64,000 nucleotides of DNA. It comes from Phymatolithon calcareum (taxonomy: Eukaryota > Rhodophyta > Florideophyceae > Hapalidiales). The notes under the pieces were generated by a model, which worked only from the letters and a program-made list of their open reading frames with translations, had not been told where the DNA came from and made no database searches. Of this stretch, positions 1 through 11,620 are shown piece after piece; position 1 is the stretch's first letter, and each line of letters begins with the position of its first letter. The stretch covers positions 496,001-560,000 of the forward strand of contig OZ345368.1 of assembly GCA_977006965.1 (NCBI GenBank). Direction: 5' to 3'. A program made the position numbers and the translations under genes.

Positions 1-220
1 AAAGCAGACATCTTATTTCACAAGTCTTTTATGAATGCAGAGCTACCAAGAGAAGGATCAGGCTGCAAACCTCAAGAACAGAGTCTGGAAGCAGAAAAAC
101 CATGTCCGCAGATGCAGAAGTATCCACAGCGTTTTAACGAACAATCTCTACACTGTGACTACCATAATAGCTCAAAACTTATGAATATGACAATGTGTAC
201 ACGTTTAAATATCATTAGCA

Positions 221-2730
221 TTTTTCATTCATTTTCATTCATTTTCATTCATTTTCATTCATTTTCATTCATTTTCATTCATTTTCATTCATTTTCATTC
301 ATTTTCATTCATTTTCATTCATTTTCATTCATTTTCATTCATTTTCATTCATTTTCATTCATTTTCATTCATTTTCATTCATTTTCATTCATTTTCATTC
401 ATTTTCATTCATTTTCATTCATTTTCATTCATTTTCATTCATTTTCATTCATTTTCATTCATTTTCATTCATTTTCATTCATTTTCATTCATTTTCATTC
501 ATTTTCATTCATTTTCATTCATTTTCATTCATTTTCATTCATTTTCATTCATTTTCATTCATTTTCATTCATTTTCATTCATTTTCATTCATTTTCATTC
601 ATTTTCATTCATTTTCATTCATTTTCATTCATTTTCATTCATTTTCATTCATTTTCATTCATTTTCATTCATTTTCATTCATTTTCATTCATTTTCATTC
701 ATTTTCATTCATTTTCATTCATTTTCATTCATTTTCATTCATTTTCATTCATTTTCATTCATTTTCATTCATTTTCATTCATTTTCATTCATTTTCATTC
801 ATTTTCATTCATTTTCATTCATTTTCATTCATTTTCATTCATTTTCATTCATTTTCATTCATTTTCATTCATTTTCATTCATTTTCATTCATTTTCATTC
901 ATTTTCATTCATTTTCATTCATTTTCATTCATTTTCATTCATTTTCATTCATTTTCATTCATTTTCATTCATTTTCATTCATTTTCATTCATTTTCATTC
1001 ATTTTCATTCATTTTCATTCATTTTCATTCATTTTCATTCATTTTCATTCATTTTCATTCATTTTCATTCATTTTCATTCATTTTCATTCATTTTCATTC
1101 ATTTTCATTCATTTTCATTCATTTTCATTCATTTTCATTCATTTTCATTCATTTTCATTCATTTTCATTCATTTTCATTCATTTTCATTCATTTTCATTC
1201 ATTTTCATTCATTTTCATTCATTTTCATTCATTTTCATTCATTTTCATTCATTTTCATTCATTTTCATTCATTTTCATTCATTTTCATTCATTTTCATTC
1301 ATTTTCATTCATTTTCATTCATTTTCATTCATTTTCATTCATTTTCATTCATTTTCATTCATTTTCATTCATTTTCATTCATTTTCATTCATTTTCATTC
1401 ATTTTCATTCATTTTCATTCATTTTCATTCATTTTCATTCATTTTCATTCATTTTCATTCATTTTCATTCATTTTCATTCATTTTCATTCATTTTCATTC
1501 ATTTTCATTCATTTTCATTCATTTTCATTCATTTTCATTCATTTTCATTCATTTTCATTCATTTTCATTCATTTTCATTCATTTTCATTCATTTTCATTC
1601 ATTTTCATTCATTTTCATTCATTTTCATTCATTTTCATTCATTTTCATTCATTTTCATTCATTTTCATTCATTTTCATTCATTTTCATTCATTTTCATTC
1701 ATTTTCATTCATTTTCATTCATTTTCATTCATTTTCATTCATTTTCATTCATTTTCATTCATTTTCATTCATTTTCATTCATTTTCATTCATTTTCATTC
1801 ATTTTCATTCATTTTCATTCATTTTCATTCATTTTCATTCATTTTCATTCATTTTCATTCATTTTCATTCATTTTCATTCATTTTCATTCATTTTCATTC
1901 ATTTTCATTCATTTTCATTCATTTTCATTCATTTTCATTCATTTTCATTCATTTTCATTCATTTTCATTCATTTTCATTCATTTTCATTCATTTTCATTC
2001 ATTTTCATTCATTTTCATTCATTTTCATTCATTTTCATTCATTTTCATTCATTTTCATTCATTTTCATTCATTTTCATTCATTTTCATTCATTTTCATTC
2101 ATTTTCATTCATTTTCATTCATTTTCATTCATTTTCATTCATTTTCATTCATTTTCATTCATTTTCATTCATTTTCATTCATTTTCATTCATTTTCATTC
2201 ATTTTCATTCATTTTCATTCATTTTCATTCATTTTCATTCATTTTCATTCATTTTCATTCATTTTCATTCATTTTCATTCATTTTCATTCATTTTCATTC
2301 ATTTTCATTCATTTTCATTCATTTTCATTCATTTTCATTCATTTTCATTCATTTTCATTCATTTTCATTCATTTTCATTCATTTTCATTCATTTTCATTC
2401 ATTTTCATTCATTTTCATTCATTTTCATTCATTTTCATTCATTTTCATTCATTTTCATTCATTTTCATTCATTTTCATTCATTTTCATTCATTTTCATTC
2501 ATTTTCATTCATTTTCATTCATTTTCATTCATTTTCATTCATTTTCATTCATTTTCATTCATTTTCATTCATTTTCATTCATTTTCATTCATTTTCATTC
2601 ATTTTCATTCATTTTCATTCATTTTCATTCATTTTCATTCATTTTCATTCATTTTCATTCATTTTCATTCATTTTCATTCATTTTCATTCATTTTCATTC
2701 ATTTTCATTCATTTTCTTTCATTTTCTTTC
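221..2730. repeat. Perfect 10-bp tandem array (ATTTTCATTC)n
   Basis: From 231 to 2710 there are 248 head-to-tail copies of ATTTTCATTC with no substitution. One variant copy precedes them and two ATTTTCTTTC variants follow, ending in a pyrimidine run and CATTTGCAG. The forward strand has no stop codon in any phase of the repeat, so it produces a spurious 916-codon open frame; this is not a gene. Complete homogeneity means recent expansion or constant homogenisation, or an assembler-filled length. LINE tails elsewhere in the window (for example near 18617) carry AAATGAATGAATGA runs, close to the reverse complement of this unit, so a tail-derived seed is possible but not shown. Confidence 0.98.
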
Positions 2731-3172
2731 TCTTTCATTTGCAGTATGGAGGATTGGCCTGTGAGTACTGTAAGACTCTGACGTTAGCTTTGTGCTTACT
2801 TATTCGAATTTCTAGCTGTAATTCCCGTGCTCACACTGCAATTGCCGCTCTTTGAAAAAATTATTTCGAGTGCTTGTTATATTACTTCCTAAGGACGCAT
2901 TGAATCAGAGAGCTTGTCGAAGAATTGATCAATATCGGCATGATTGCATCTCCAGATTCCTAGCAGAAAGGATGCAATAAAAGATGTATCATGAACTGTA
3001 TTATAAAAAGCAAAAGCACAAAAATATAATTGAAATATAATGTTTATCAGGAAAGAGAAGAAAATAGTGATGATTTACTGAATCGGAGACATTGAACTCA
3101 TCACCAAGATCCAAATCGTCAGAAATATCATCACAGATATCATCTTCATAAATAGAACAATCCTCTCAGCCT
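2731..3172. other. AT-rich stretch without recognisable gene
   Basis: Between the decamer array and the acidic ORF the sequence is AT-rich. On the minus strand at about 3060-3150 one frame continues the acidic character (repeated Asp-Asp-Ile/Leu). No intact frame, RNA gene or repeat was recognised. Confidence 0.4.
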
Positions 3173-3355
3173 CTAATAAAGAAAACGAAAAACTGGCAGA
3201 TCATTAAAATCAGAATCAATATCAGAAGTTGTTTCATCTCTAGTAGAAGTTTTCTCATCAGAATCAATATCAACCGTGAGATCGATATAATCGATAATCT
3301 TGGACACATCGGTACTTGATTCATAATCTTCGTAGGATCGTTTTCCGATACTCAC
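3173..3355 (-). pseudogene. Acidic open frame, possible gene fragment
   Basis: A 60-codon minus-strand frame rich in Asp, Glu, Ser and Thr, with repeated IDSD motifs. It starts from GTG, not ATG. A second acidic stretch follows in another frame toward 3060, across a stop. This could be the end of an acidic protein broken by a frameshift, or an exon whose partners are not visible. It lies downstream of, and on the same strand as, the UPF1-like helicase relic, so it could be that protein's acidic tail, but nothing ties the two together. Function unknown. Confidence 0.25.
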
Positions 3356-3901
3356 TTCTTCATAACGATGACGCTCGGCCGTAAGCTAGCACCGAAAACC
3401 AAAAAAACCTTATGTTCGAATGATATGATTGGGCGAAGATACAAAAGAGATGATGGAATGGTGTGGAAAAATATCCGAAGGTAAGTTAGCGACATCGATT
3501 TATATACGGAGATCAATGATCTTTAACTTCCCAAATTGATGTTTACTCTCATTGCAACGAGCACGTGTGGCACATTCCATTTTGGACACGTGCACATAAT
3601 AATGTTGCAACGGCCAACGGCAACAGCAGCGGAGAATGACAAGGGCGGCGACAAGCGTAATGGTTGTATTTCGCCATATTGCTGAATATCTTGTGTCGCA
3701 TTCAGTTTCATGTGCCGTTTAAGATGACCCGTCAGTTCAAGAAAGAATGCAGCGCAAAATGATAATGATGCGGTTTCCCGCCATTCTGCTTCCCAATCAT
3801 TGTAGTTCTGTTAGCATATCGGAGGTGATGAGACAATACTTGACATACGAGGAGGCAGTATCTACACTCTTCGCCACTCCCACTGTGCTGATTCAACACG
3901 C

Positions 3902-5417
3902 CTACCTTGTACAAGTATACTTGCATTTTTCTATATAGTCTTGCAACTTGTAATGCACGACATGCCCATGATAATCGCGGCCATGCATTAGAGTTATGCT
4001 GTCGCCGATTATATTGAGAAGGGTTTTCACTCTGGAGCATCTTACATTTAGCCGATTCATATTACCAAAGAACCCAATATTGTGCATCTGATTGCTTCGA
4101 GTGCACGAAAGAATGACGATCTCCTTCTCGGTGCCTTGAATGGAATCGACAGTGGCCGGATGTATATGCTGGAAATCTTGTTCTAAGATCTCTCGCGGAT
4201 GAACCTTCTGAAACGTATACCCATTCAAGAGACATACCTTCTTCTGCCAGTCCTTTTCAGATTCTAACAGCGTGTACGGTTCGCGACGAATTAGTCGGAC
4301 TAATTCAGGCTCTTTATTGCTGTAAATGATCTTCTTGCCGCTAAAATCTCGCCTTTCGGCCCTGAACAAGAGCGGAAGTTTCTACGAACACAAGAGGCAA
4401 AAACCATGGATTTTGAGCGCTGAAATATGTGCAAACCGGTCCTCTTACATATCTTACCCAAGATGCCGATTCCGGAGGCTTTTTACTCTACCGTAGTAGA
4501 ACTCTGCGTTGTGCAGAACAGTTAGGTCCTCGTCCTGTCTGAACTGCTGAGTAAGCATGTCCGCATTCGCTCGACCCTCTTTGACAAGTCTTTCGAATGT
4601 GGATCGAGTGAGCTTTGAGAACATAATTATATTTGTCAGGAAATAATCGTACATGGTCAAATAGAAGTGCGGAAGTAACTGACAATGGTCGCCAACAAGG
4701 ATCAAATGACACCGGCAAAAGTCAAAGTTGTGGCGGGACGTGGCCATGACCGCAGAATGTAGTTCTATCTTGTCAAATTGCTCCCCCTCGTCAATTATCA
4801 GAACATCGAGCGTTGTACTAAATTGCGCGAAATCTCTGCTGGCAAGCATCGAAGTAGAGGTAAAGACAAGTACACATTCTCACACCATCGCCCTCTGTGC
4901 CAGAATATGTGCATATCTCTTCCCCACAAGCCTCCTTTTCCACAAAATCGGATCTAGTTTCTCATACTCCTTCGCTCTTTTCTGTATAGATTGAGCAGCT
5001 TCAACGATATCGTTTTGAAACATCGTTCTGGAAGTAAGCTGAACATATTGCTGCTTTAAATGTCCTCCGTGTATATCGTCGTACTCCCAGTTAGAGAATT
5101 TGTTGTAAATTTCGCTTACGCCCTGATTAGAAGGCGCGGACAGTTTAATTCGAAATTCTGGCACGGTCGCATGAGTGCCAGCAGTCCGAATAAGTTTGTA
5201 AAAGTTGCTTAGAGTTGTTCGGGAAACAGTCTAATTTCAGGTAATAGACTCCATCGTGTTTTTTCGTTTGTAATTCAAAGTGTATGTTCTGTTCGGAACT
5301 AAATTCATACATATTGGACAGTGATCGCTTGTGTGCAAAAATTTCTGTATAAAATTCTCCTCCCAAGATGCTCTCCAAAGGATATATAATTTCTCTCTCA
5401 GTACGTTGGAAGGACAT
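3902..5417 (-). pseudogene. UPF1-like superfamily 1 helicase relic
   Basis: Minus-strand frames carry SF1B (UPF1/Sen1-type) helicase motifs in order: motif II as a DEGEQ variant of DEAxQ (about 4785), motif III LVGDHCQLLP (about 4680), motif IV-like LTQQFR (about 4550), motif V TVDSIQGTEKE (about 4140) and motif VI GFFGNMNRLNVRCSR (about 4040). The family unwinds RNA or DNA with ATP and acts in RNA surveillance or transcription termination. The pieces lie in different frames with gaps, and no Walker A (GxxGxGK[ST]) is visible where it should precede motif II, near 4860. The upstream frames (4880-5417) look like helicase N-terminal sequence but have no named domain. Read as a degraded copy; a gene with many short introns is less likely. 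Confidence 0.7.
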
Positions 5418-8302
5418 GACACCACACAGAGAGTACAGAAACGAGTCACTATTATGTAGTCTTTTAATTTATTTTTCAATTATTCGGACACTTTCTTCGA
5501 GCAGGGGATTGAATTCTGCAATGGGTCATGTCTACATTTTGTCTGCAATATGTGACTTTGCTGAGTCAATGGGATTGTTTCCAGCATTCTTCGATAAAAT
5601 ATCTCAATTTCATCTTATGAATCCGTGATTTCTCTATTCAAACGTATTGAGATCTTCACGAATACGTAGCACCATTGCTTCAAAAGTCGTTGGTGAGCAA
5701 AGAAATGGCGCTCGTGGTAACATCGAACATGATCTTGCCAAGCCTTTTAATATTGCTTCTAAAGAGAAGTGCTTCTTTTTCGACAGTTTCAAAGACCACT
5801 TCTCGTTGACAGCCTTTACCGCCGTCTGTCAAGAAGAGTTTGAGCCTTCTCAAAATATATTCAAAATAGTATCATTACGCTTCCAAGCGGCCTTAACAAA
5901 CGCTTTCAGGCACTAATATGCACGTTTCTGACCCTTCGATACCCAGTTCTCGTTTTCTTTTACCCCGGGAGAAGGAGTGTTACTGAGAGCTTTTAATAAA
6001 TAATACTTTAAAAATACTACATGTAAGAGAGAGAAAGACGCGAATGTGATGCCTAGGAGTGATTTTGAACAGAGAAACCTCTTTCAACCACACTCTGATC
6101 CTATGACCCCGCTCTCTCTGGCCCCTGTTGTCTTTGTCTCTTACTCTCCTGCTGCCATCGCCTCCTTCCGCAGCATACCAGTCCCATTATCCTCGCCCGT
6201 CGCCCCAACTCCGAATCAAAGCAATGTCTTTTGCCCCAATAGTCTTCCGGCAGGGCGGCCTGGACTCTTCAAGAATGTTTCCGTGACGTAAAGACAAGTG
6301 CAGTATGACGATGAAGTTTCTCGTGTTGTCCAGAATCATCACGAACCTTGACCTAGGATTGCTGTGCAGATCATCTGCAGATGACCGAAATCTTTCACAG
6401 CAACGTCTCTATAAATGTTGAGGTAGTCGGCACTTGACACGGTGAGTCAGGCGCTCCTGCCCTTCTCCGAAATTGCCGATGAAATGTCACGTGGCAATAA
6501 GAAACGTCACAACACCAAAACACCACATCAATAATGATTCAGTAGGCTTAGTAGTTCCCCGCGGATATACGCACCGATTCGTTCACACCTTCTGAGGTAT
6601 GCCGAATGGGGGCTCTCTGCCCCTCGGCGTAGCGGCGATAGGATCGAGTGGGAGTAAATGGTTTCAGGCAAATACTGGCATATTACGGGAGCGCAATCGT
6701 GCAGTTTCCAGTGACTTGGCCTTCACGCGCTCGTCAGTCGGAAGGCTTCAGCGGGAACGAGCTCACTCTTGGCGCTCGGGCGCTCAACCTGGCGTCGCAC
6801 GGTAAATACGGAGAAATCGTAAGTTCAGCGAAACGGAAGACGCAAAATTGCGGGAAAAATTAGCGATGCCTCGCACGTAAGGTGTTAGGAAAGGGGGGAT
6901 TGGATCGAGGCAACGGTCCTACTGGGCGGTCGCGGTTGAAGGCGAGAGCACCAGACAATAAGACTTGCACACCGAAGTCCTCGAACTCTTTACTTTGGCG
7001 GATACTGATTCTACGTTTGTACCTATATATTTATCTAGTAAGCCAAGAGGAGACAATCTGCCACTGGGAGTAGAGGGATATCTCGAAAGTTTTAAAAAGA
7101 AACAAAACATTTACAACAGATTACCTTTTCTGTTTGGAAACTGACTTTATGATATCAAAGTTCTTAAAATTCATCGGAGTTCGCCACGGATGCATAATAC
7201 TCCAACTGAGCCTTTAGATCGAACTGCGCAAGTTTCTGTGGCCATCTTCTTCATCCCATATTAGCTTGAAAATTTCCCCAACGTCCGACTCGACGAGTAA
7301 AGGCACAGGCTCACGAGATGTGGATTCAAATCTTTTATCCATGCCGGCGCGAAGGGACTTAAGAGCATCTTCGAGTCCCAGGTACTGAGAATGAAACTTT
7401 TTTCTAAGTTTTCTTCACCGTGCGCCAACACAACATCCTCAACAAGCAAACAGAGTTGGTGCAGCGTAGCTGGATGCAGGAGAAGAGTTTGCTAACGACC
7501 TGTGAGCTCCACTGTCAATCCATCGGCACTGACACAAGTAGAAAAAGCGTCCTCGCCCACTCCGAAAGGAAGAACGACAGCAGCAATGATTGTCCGAAGA
7601 TGTAAACTTATTATACTCCTAGATCGTGGAATCTGAAAATTTGCCGAAAAACGTAAAGTAGGAACAGATTTTTACCCCAGATTACGGAATATAAATATAT
7701 TTCTAAAAATATTTTCCCAAGAGTATTCGAAAACAATCTCCTGTTTAAATATTTATTCTCATAGAGAATATATCTCGAGAACGTATTGTTGGATTCTTTT
7801 GGACTTCGGACCCCTGTATCATCTGGTGCGATTTACCAACGTATGGAGCCCTAAATAAGGGAAGGCCTGTAGGGCGCATAGGTAACGATCTCGAGGGAAT
7901 AGGCAAACCGTTTGAAATAAAATAATAACATCCTATTGGACAACGCAAAAAAGGGCGGAGACCCGCTGAAGAAATTATAGAAATAGGATTCCCCTTAATT
8001 TCACTACATTTTTGACTAGTCAGTACATAAATAACGATAGAGTTTTTCCTGTCCTTTATTTGGTCGCTCCTGAAAATGATAAATTGCACAAAATGCGTTA
8101 TTTCTGCACAAAATGCGTCGTCACGCCACGGTGCATTTGTCTCGTGTCCTCGATTTGTGACACGCAAAATGTGCAAATCGCGCGACATTTGGTCATAGAG
8201 CTTCCCTCTGTGAACCAAATGTGTTGTACGACACATTTCAATCATTTTCGCTACGGCGCGTTTCTCTCAGTCGGAGTAGTGCAGTGATCTGCCTCATGCA
8301 CT
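5418..8302. other. No gene recognised
   Basis: About 2.9 kb with only short, unconvincing open frames on both strands. No RNA gene, tandem repeat or transposon terminus was recognised. The minus-strand frame at 7745-8245 follows the Harbinger-like relic and may be its decayed downstream part, but no motif supports this. Confidence 0.4.
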
Positions 8303-9254
8303 TCATCCATGGGTGATCAGAAAGATGCGCTGCAGCTTAGAAGAGTAGATCCTCGTCCATGCTATGCAAGTACGTAATAATATTCTAGCTGGATCTTGAG
8401 GAGCTTGAGAAGCGCACACTGATGCCGTTATTCCGAAGAGCAAGCAGAGGACCATCTCAGATCCGCGTGTCCTCCCCCATGTCAACACCAAGCCCAAACA
8501 TATTTCTGCGCTCATTGAGCGCGGCCTCCCGCGACCATGCGGTTCTGCGTCCAGACGTCGAATAGACCCATCAGTTGAATAGGGTGAGTACTTGTTGTAC
8601 AGAGTGGCATACTTTACAAGTATGTATCGAAACGTAACATGGTTAACACCTGTTAATGTGATTAACGAGCGCTCGCAACCCGATCCGAAAAGCGTGCGAA
8701 ATGCAGACATATGGGGCTGCTGCAGAGCTCTTCGAGAGATTCTTCGGTCACGGAGCCGGCGGGCGTGCAGGGACATTCGGTACCGCATGGGTCCATTTGC
8801 GATCCTTCGCTGCAGATGCCGTTTATGCAAAAGAATACATAATAGACGGATAATCAATCCCATTCTTACCGAACTTTTTTGCGGACCAGATGGAGATAGA
8901 CAGCTCTGCTTTTCAACGCCATGAGTAAAGGGGAAAGCCGAACTGACGAAAGAACACTCGAGAAGAGACATCTTCGTGTATTCATTACAATGACATAGTA
9001 CTTATTTCGTCTAGCACCATAAAGCCTTCTCCGTGCAACGAATCTATGGATCTACCTATAATTTCTTCACTTTCCCCTCTCCCTTCGAGTGAACGTTTAA
9101 ATAGTTTCCTGGAGTACTTTACAGCCCGCCTGATTACCCTTTGGAGTACTATATTGCTCCAAAACCCCTCGGTCTCCAGCGGTGTAATGTAATACTTGTA
9201 CTCTTCAGCACCAAAGCGAGGGCCCATGTCGGATGCTTTGGGCACTATAAGCAC
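8303..9254 (-). pseudogene. PIF/Harbinger-like DDE transposase relic
   Basis: The 222-codon frame (8303-8971) contains a block with the look of PIF/Harbinger-type (DDE_Tnp_4) transposases: a TGVNHVTFRYIL helix, YSPY, GRGRPRSMSAE, then LGLVLTWGRTRGSEM and LCLLFGIT, at about 8400-8690. This is the N-terminal part of the catalytic protein; the DDE residues downstream are not recognisable. The adjoining frame 8985-9254 may be further N-terminal sequence. No terminal inverted repeat was found. A Harbinger-type MITE lies at 27725-27941, so the superfamily is otherwise represented here. Confidence 0.6.
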
Positions 9255-9539
9255 CCAAAATAGGACATCAAATCAATTAATATTTTGGTTCCGTAACGGA
9301 ATTGTCTGACACAAAATCCGGCAATGTTTTCAGGGCTCCACAATTTGGCGTGCGCGTGACAGCGGAATACATTTGCACAATTTGCGTACTGTTTTGCGTC
9401 TCTGCAATTTATCATTTTCAGGAGTGACCCATTGCACGTATCAGAGCGCGTCACAGGAGCCCTTCAGTTACTGCAAAGGGACCCGTCTCGAAAGGGGCGA
9501 GCAGGAGGCAGAGCAGGAACCCGGGAAGCGACATATTTC

Positions 9540-10330
9540 TCCACAAAACTCTACGTTGCGACATGGAACTGCGGCGGACGCTCCAACATCACGAGGAGCC
9601 TCTGCGAGGACCTGGAATAAGAATCACAGAGACTCACGTATGGAATTCTGATCCGTGCGCCATCTACTCGGAACGAGCACCTCCTGCAGACAGATCTTCC
9701 GGCTGCTGCATCTCCTTGAAGGCGAAGTTCTGGCACCGATCAAGATGGGCAGTCACACTCTCCGGGTGATCCTAAGCAGGTCTGGTTTCGCCTGCCGTTC
9801 AACGTCTTAGTAATCTGCGTATACGTACCTCATAAAGCACGCACGGTACCTGCACAAGTGAACACGTACTGTCAACTGGAAGAGCTCCGCGATAATTTAC
9901 CAATGAGAGATGCCATCATTCTCCTGCGGACTTCAACTCCAGACTTGAACGTCATACAGGAAATTTTACCGGCAGGTGGTGCATGCACACCAGGGCTGAC
10001 CACGGCGGGAGAAGGATGGAATAGATAATGATCAAGTAGCGCCTTAGGCCGGTCTCGACCTTCTTCCAGACTAAGGGGGCAGAACACCATGTACCCATAT
10101 GAACAGGGTATCGAGCCTCGCCTCATCATCATCTTTTCGGTCCTACAGAGCTAAATGGGGCCCAGCATACGACGTTTCGGCAGAGGCAAGTACGACTACG
10201 GCCTATTATTGACTGCTGTCCAATACCGAATATCATCCATTTTCCGCGCGAGGGAAGGACTTCGACGCCCTGCGCTTCGGCAATGCGCACGAGGGGCACG
10301 CCCTCACGGAGAAAATCGACCAAAGAGTTT
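9540..10330 (+). pseudogene. LINE-A endonuclease (EEP/APE-type) domain, broken
   Basis: Starts with VATWNCGG (about 9552), the usual opening of exonuclease-endonuclease-phosphatase domains in LINEs, followed by an ITETHVW-like segment with the catalytic Glu (about 9620). DFNSR, the metal-binding GDFN motif, is at 9929-9943, although the Gly before Asp is lost here. In an active element this domain nicks the target DNA. Several stops and frame changes separate the blocks. The minus-strand copy at 49.2-50.3 kb aligns along its whole length. Confidence 0.8.
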
Positions 10331-10859
10331 GTACAGCCCTGGGAAACGAACACGGTAACAGAAGCTCAAGACACTGATTCGAAGTTGGAACGCCAGAGGA
10401 AAGTCATAAACTGCACCACTGAAGTTCTCCTTTAATCGAACCGCCCGCGGGACTCAAAGCACTGGGCGGCATCTGCAAAGACGATTGAGCTACTTAAAAC
10501 CCGTGGCAACAAATTTTCTAGAATACCCAACGATGAGCACATAGAGATCACGTGAAATATGAGCTAATCGTGCAGATACGACTACAAAATACACCTCGAA
10601 GCTCTCGTGCAAGAGCTCGAAATGGAGAACTCTGTCGGCAACCACTCCATAGTATCCCGGCTAATAAAGCAGATCTCCAAAAAGCGCACTGGTAGAACGT
10701 TCGCGCAGCCATAAAAGACTGCAAAAGTCTAACAAATAACTTCAAAAGACACTGCAATACAAGAGTGGGCAAATTCGTTCAGGAAAAGCTTGCGAAACAT
10801 AATGGCACAGTCGTGCCACCAAGCTTCCGCAAATTGTCCGAAGAAACCCCCCAATCTCA

Positions 10860-11620
10860 GAAGACGAAATGGACACTTGCGTTGGAATGCTGCGGCTCAA
10901 CTTGGCCGCTGGGCCTGACGGTATGACCGTAGAGACTTTCAAGGCGTCGAAGAAGCCCCAGGAAAACTTCGTCTCTTTTGCAAGATATATGGGAGACGTA
11001 GCATATGAACTCCGAGCTAGCTGTCGGAACTCTCATCATGGTGCGCAAGAAAGAGTCGAAGGACGACAGGACGAACTAAAAGAAAATATTTCTTCTTAGA
11101 GAAAACGTCAAGATCTTCTTTGTGTGCCATCTCCATCAGGTGGGTCCGATCATTGACAATTATTGCCCAATAAACATGCCGGGTTCCGCCCGGCCTGCGG
11201 ATATCGAGAACATGCAGGCTCTGTTGTGGACAGTGGACCAATTGTTGGAAGAAGGGCGTACGGCGACGATTACATGCATTGACTTCAGAGCGGCGCTTGA
11301 CACCATCGACCATGGCTTTCTCATGTCATCTATTCGAAGCTACGCGTGCCCAGAAAAACACGCCCAGCTCATATCGCTAATCTACACCACGGCAAATGTC
11401 ACAGTCCGAGCACAGCTCTGAACGGATCATAGGTTTTCTCGAGGAAGGCTTGCATTGAGCGAGTCGTGCATGACGGAGAAATAACAAGCACCTTTTGCTT
11501 CATCTTAGCTCTCGACCAAATCTTCCGACGAGACAAATCGCAAACAGCTGGCATCACTCTTAGGAGTACAATCTGAATCGGCAAACTCAAATATACTGAC
11601 GACGTCGCACTGCTCGATGA
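10860..11620 (+). pseudogene. LINE-A reverse transcriptase domain, broken
   Basis: Motifs in order: AAGPDGMTVE (about 10905), NYCPINMP (about 11158), a CIDFRAALDTIDH motif A (about 11275), an FILALDQIF segment after motif B (about 11500) and KYTDDVALLDD motif C (11589-11621) with both catalytic Asp residues; YADD is usual, Thr replaces Ala. In-frame stops and at least three frame changes make it non-functional. The motif A and C wording differs strongly from the LINE-B reverse transcriptase at 16.6-18.4 kb, so the two belong to different lineages. Confidence 0.8.

Noticed and set aside
31-2781. 916-codon open frame over the decamer array
   Set aside because: It exists only because the 10-bp unit lacks stop codons on the plus strand; the peptide is a pure 10-residue repeat with no flanking gene structure.
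3902-5417. Intact host helicase gene
   Set aside because: Frames change repeatedly and the ATP-binding motif is missing.
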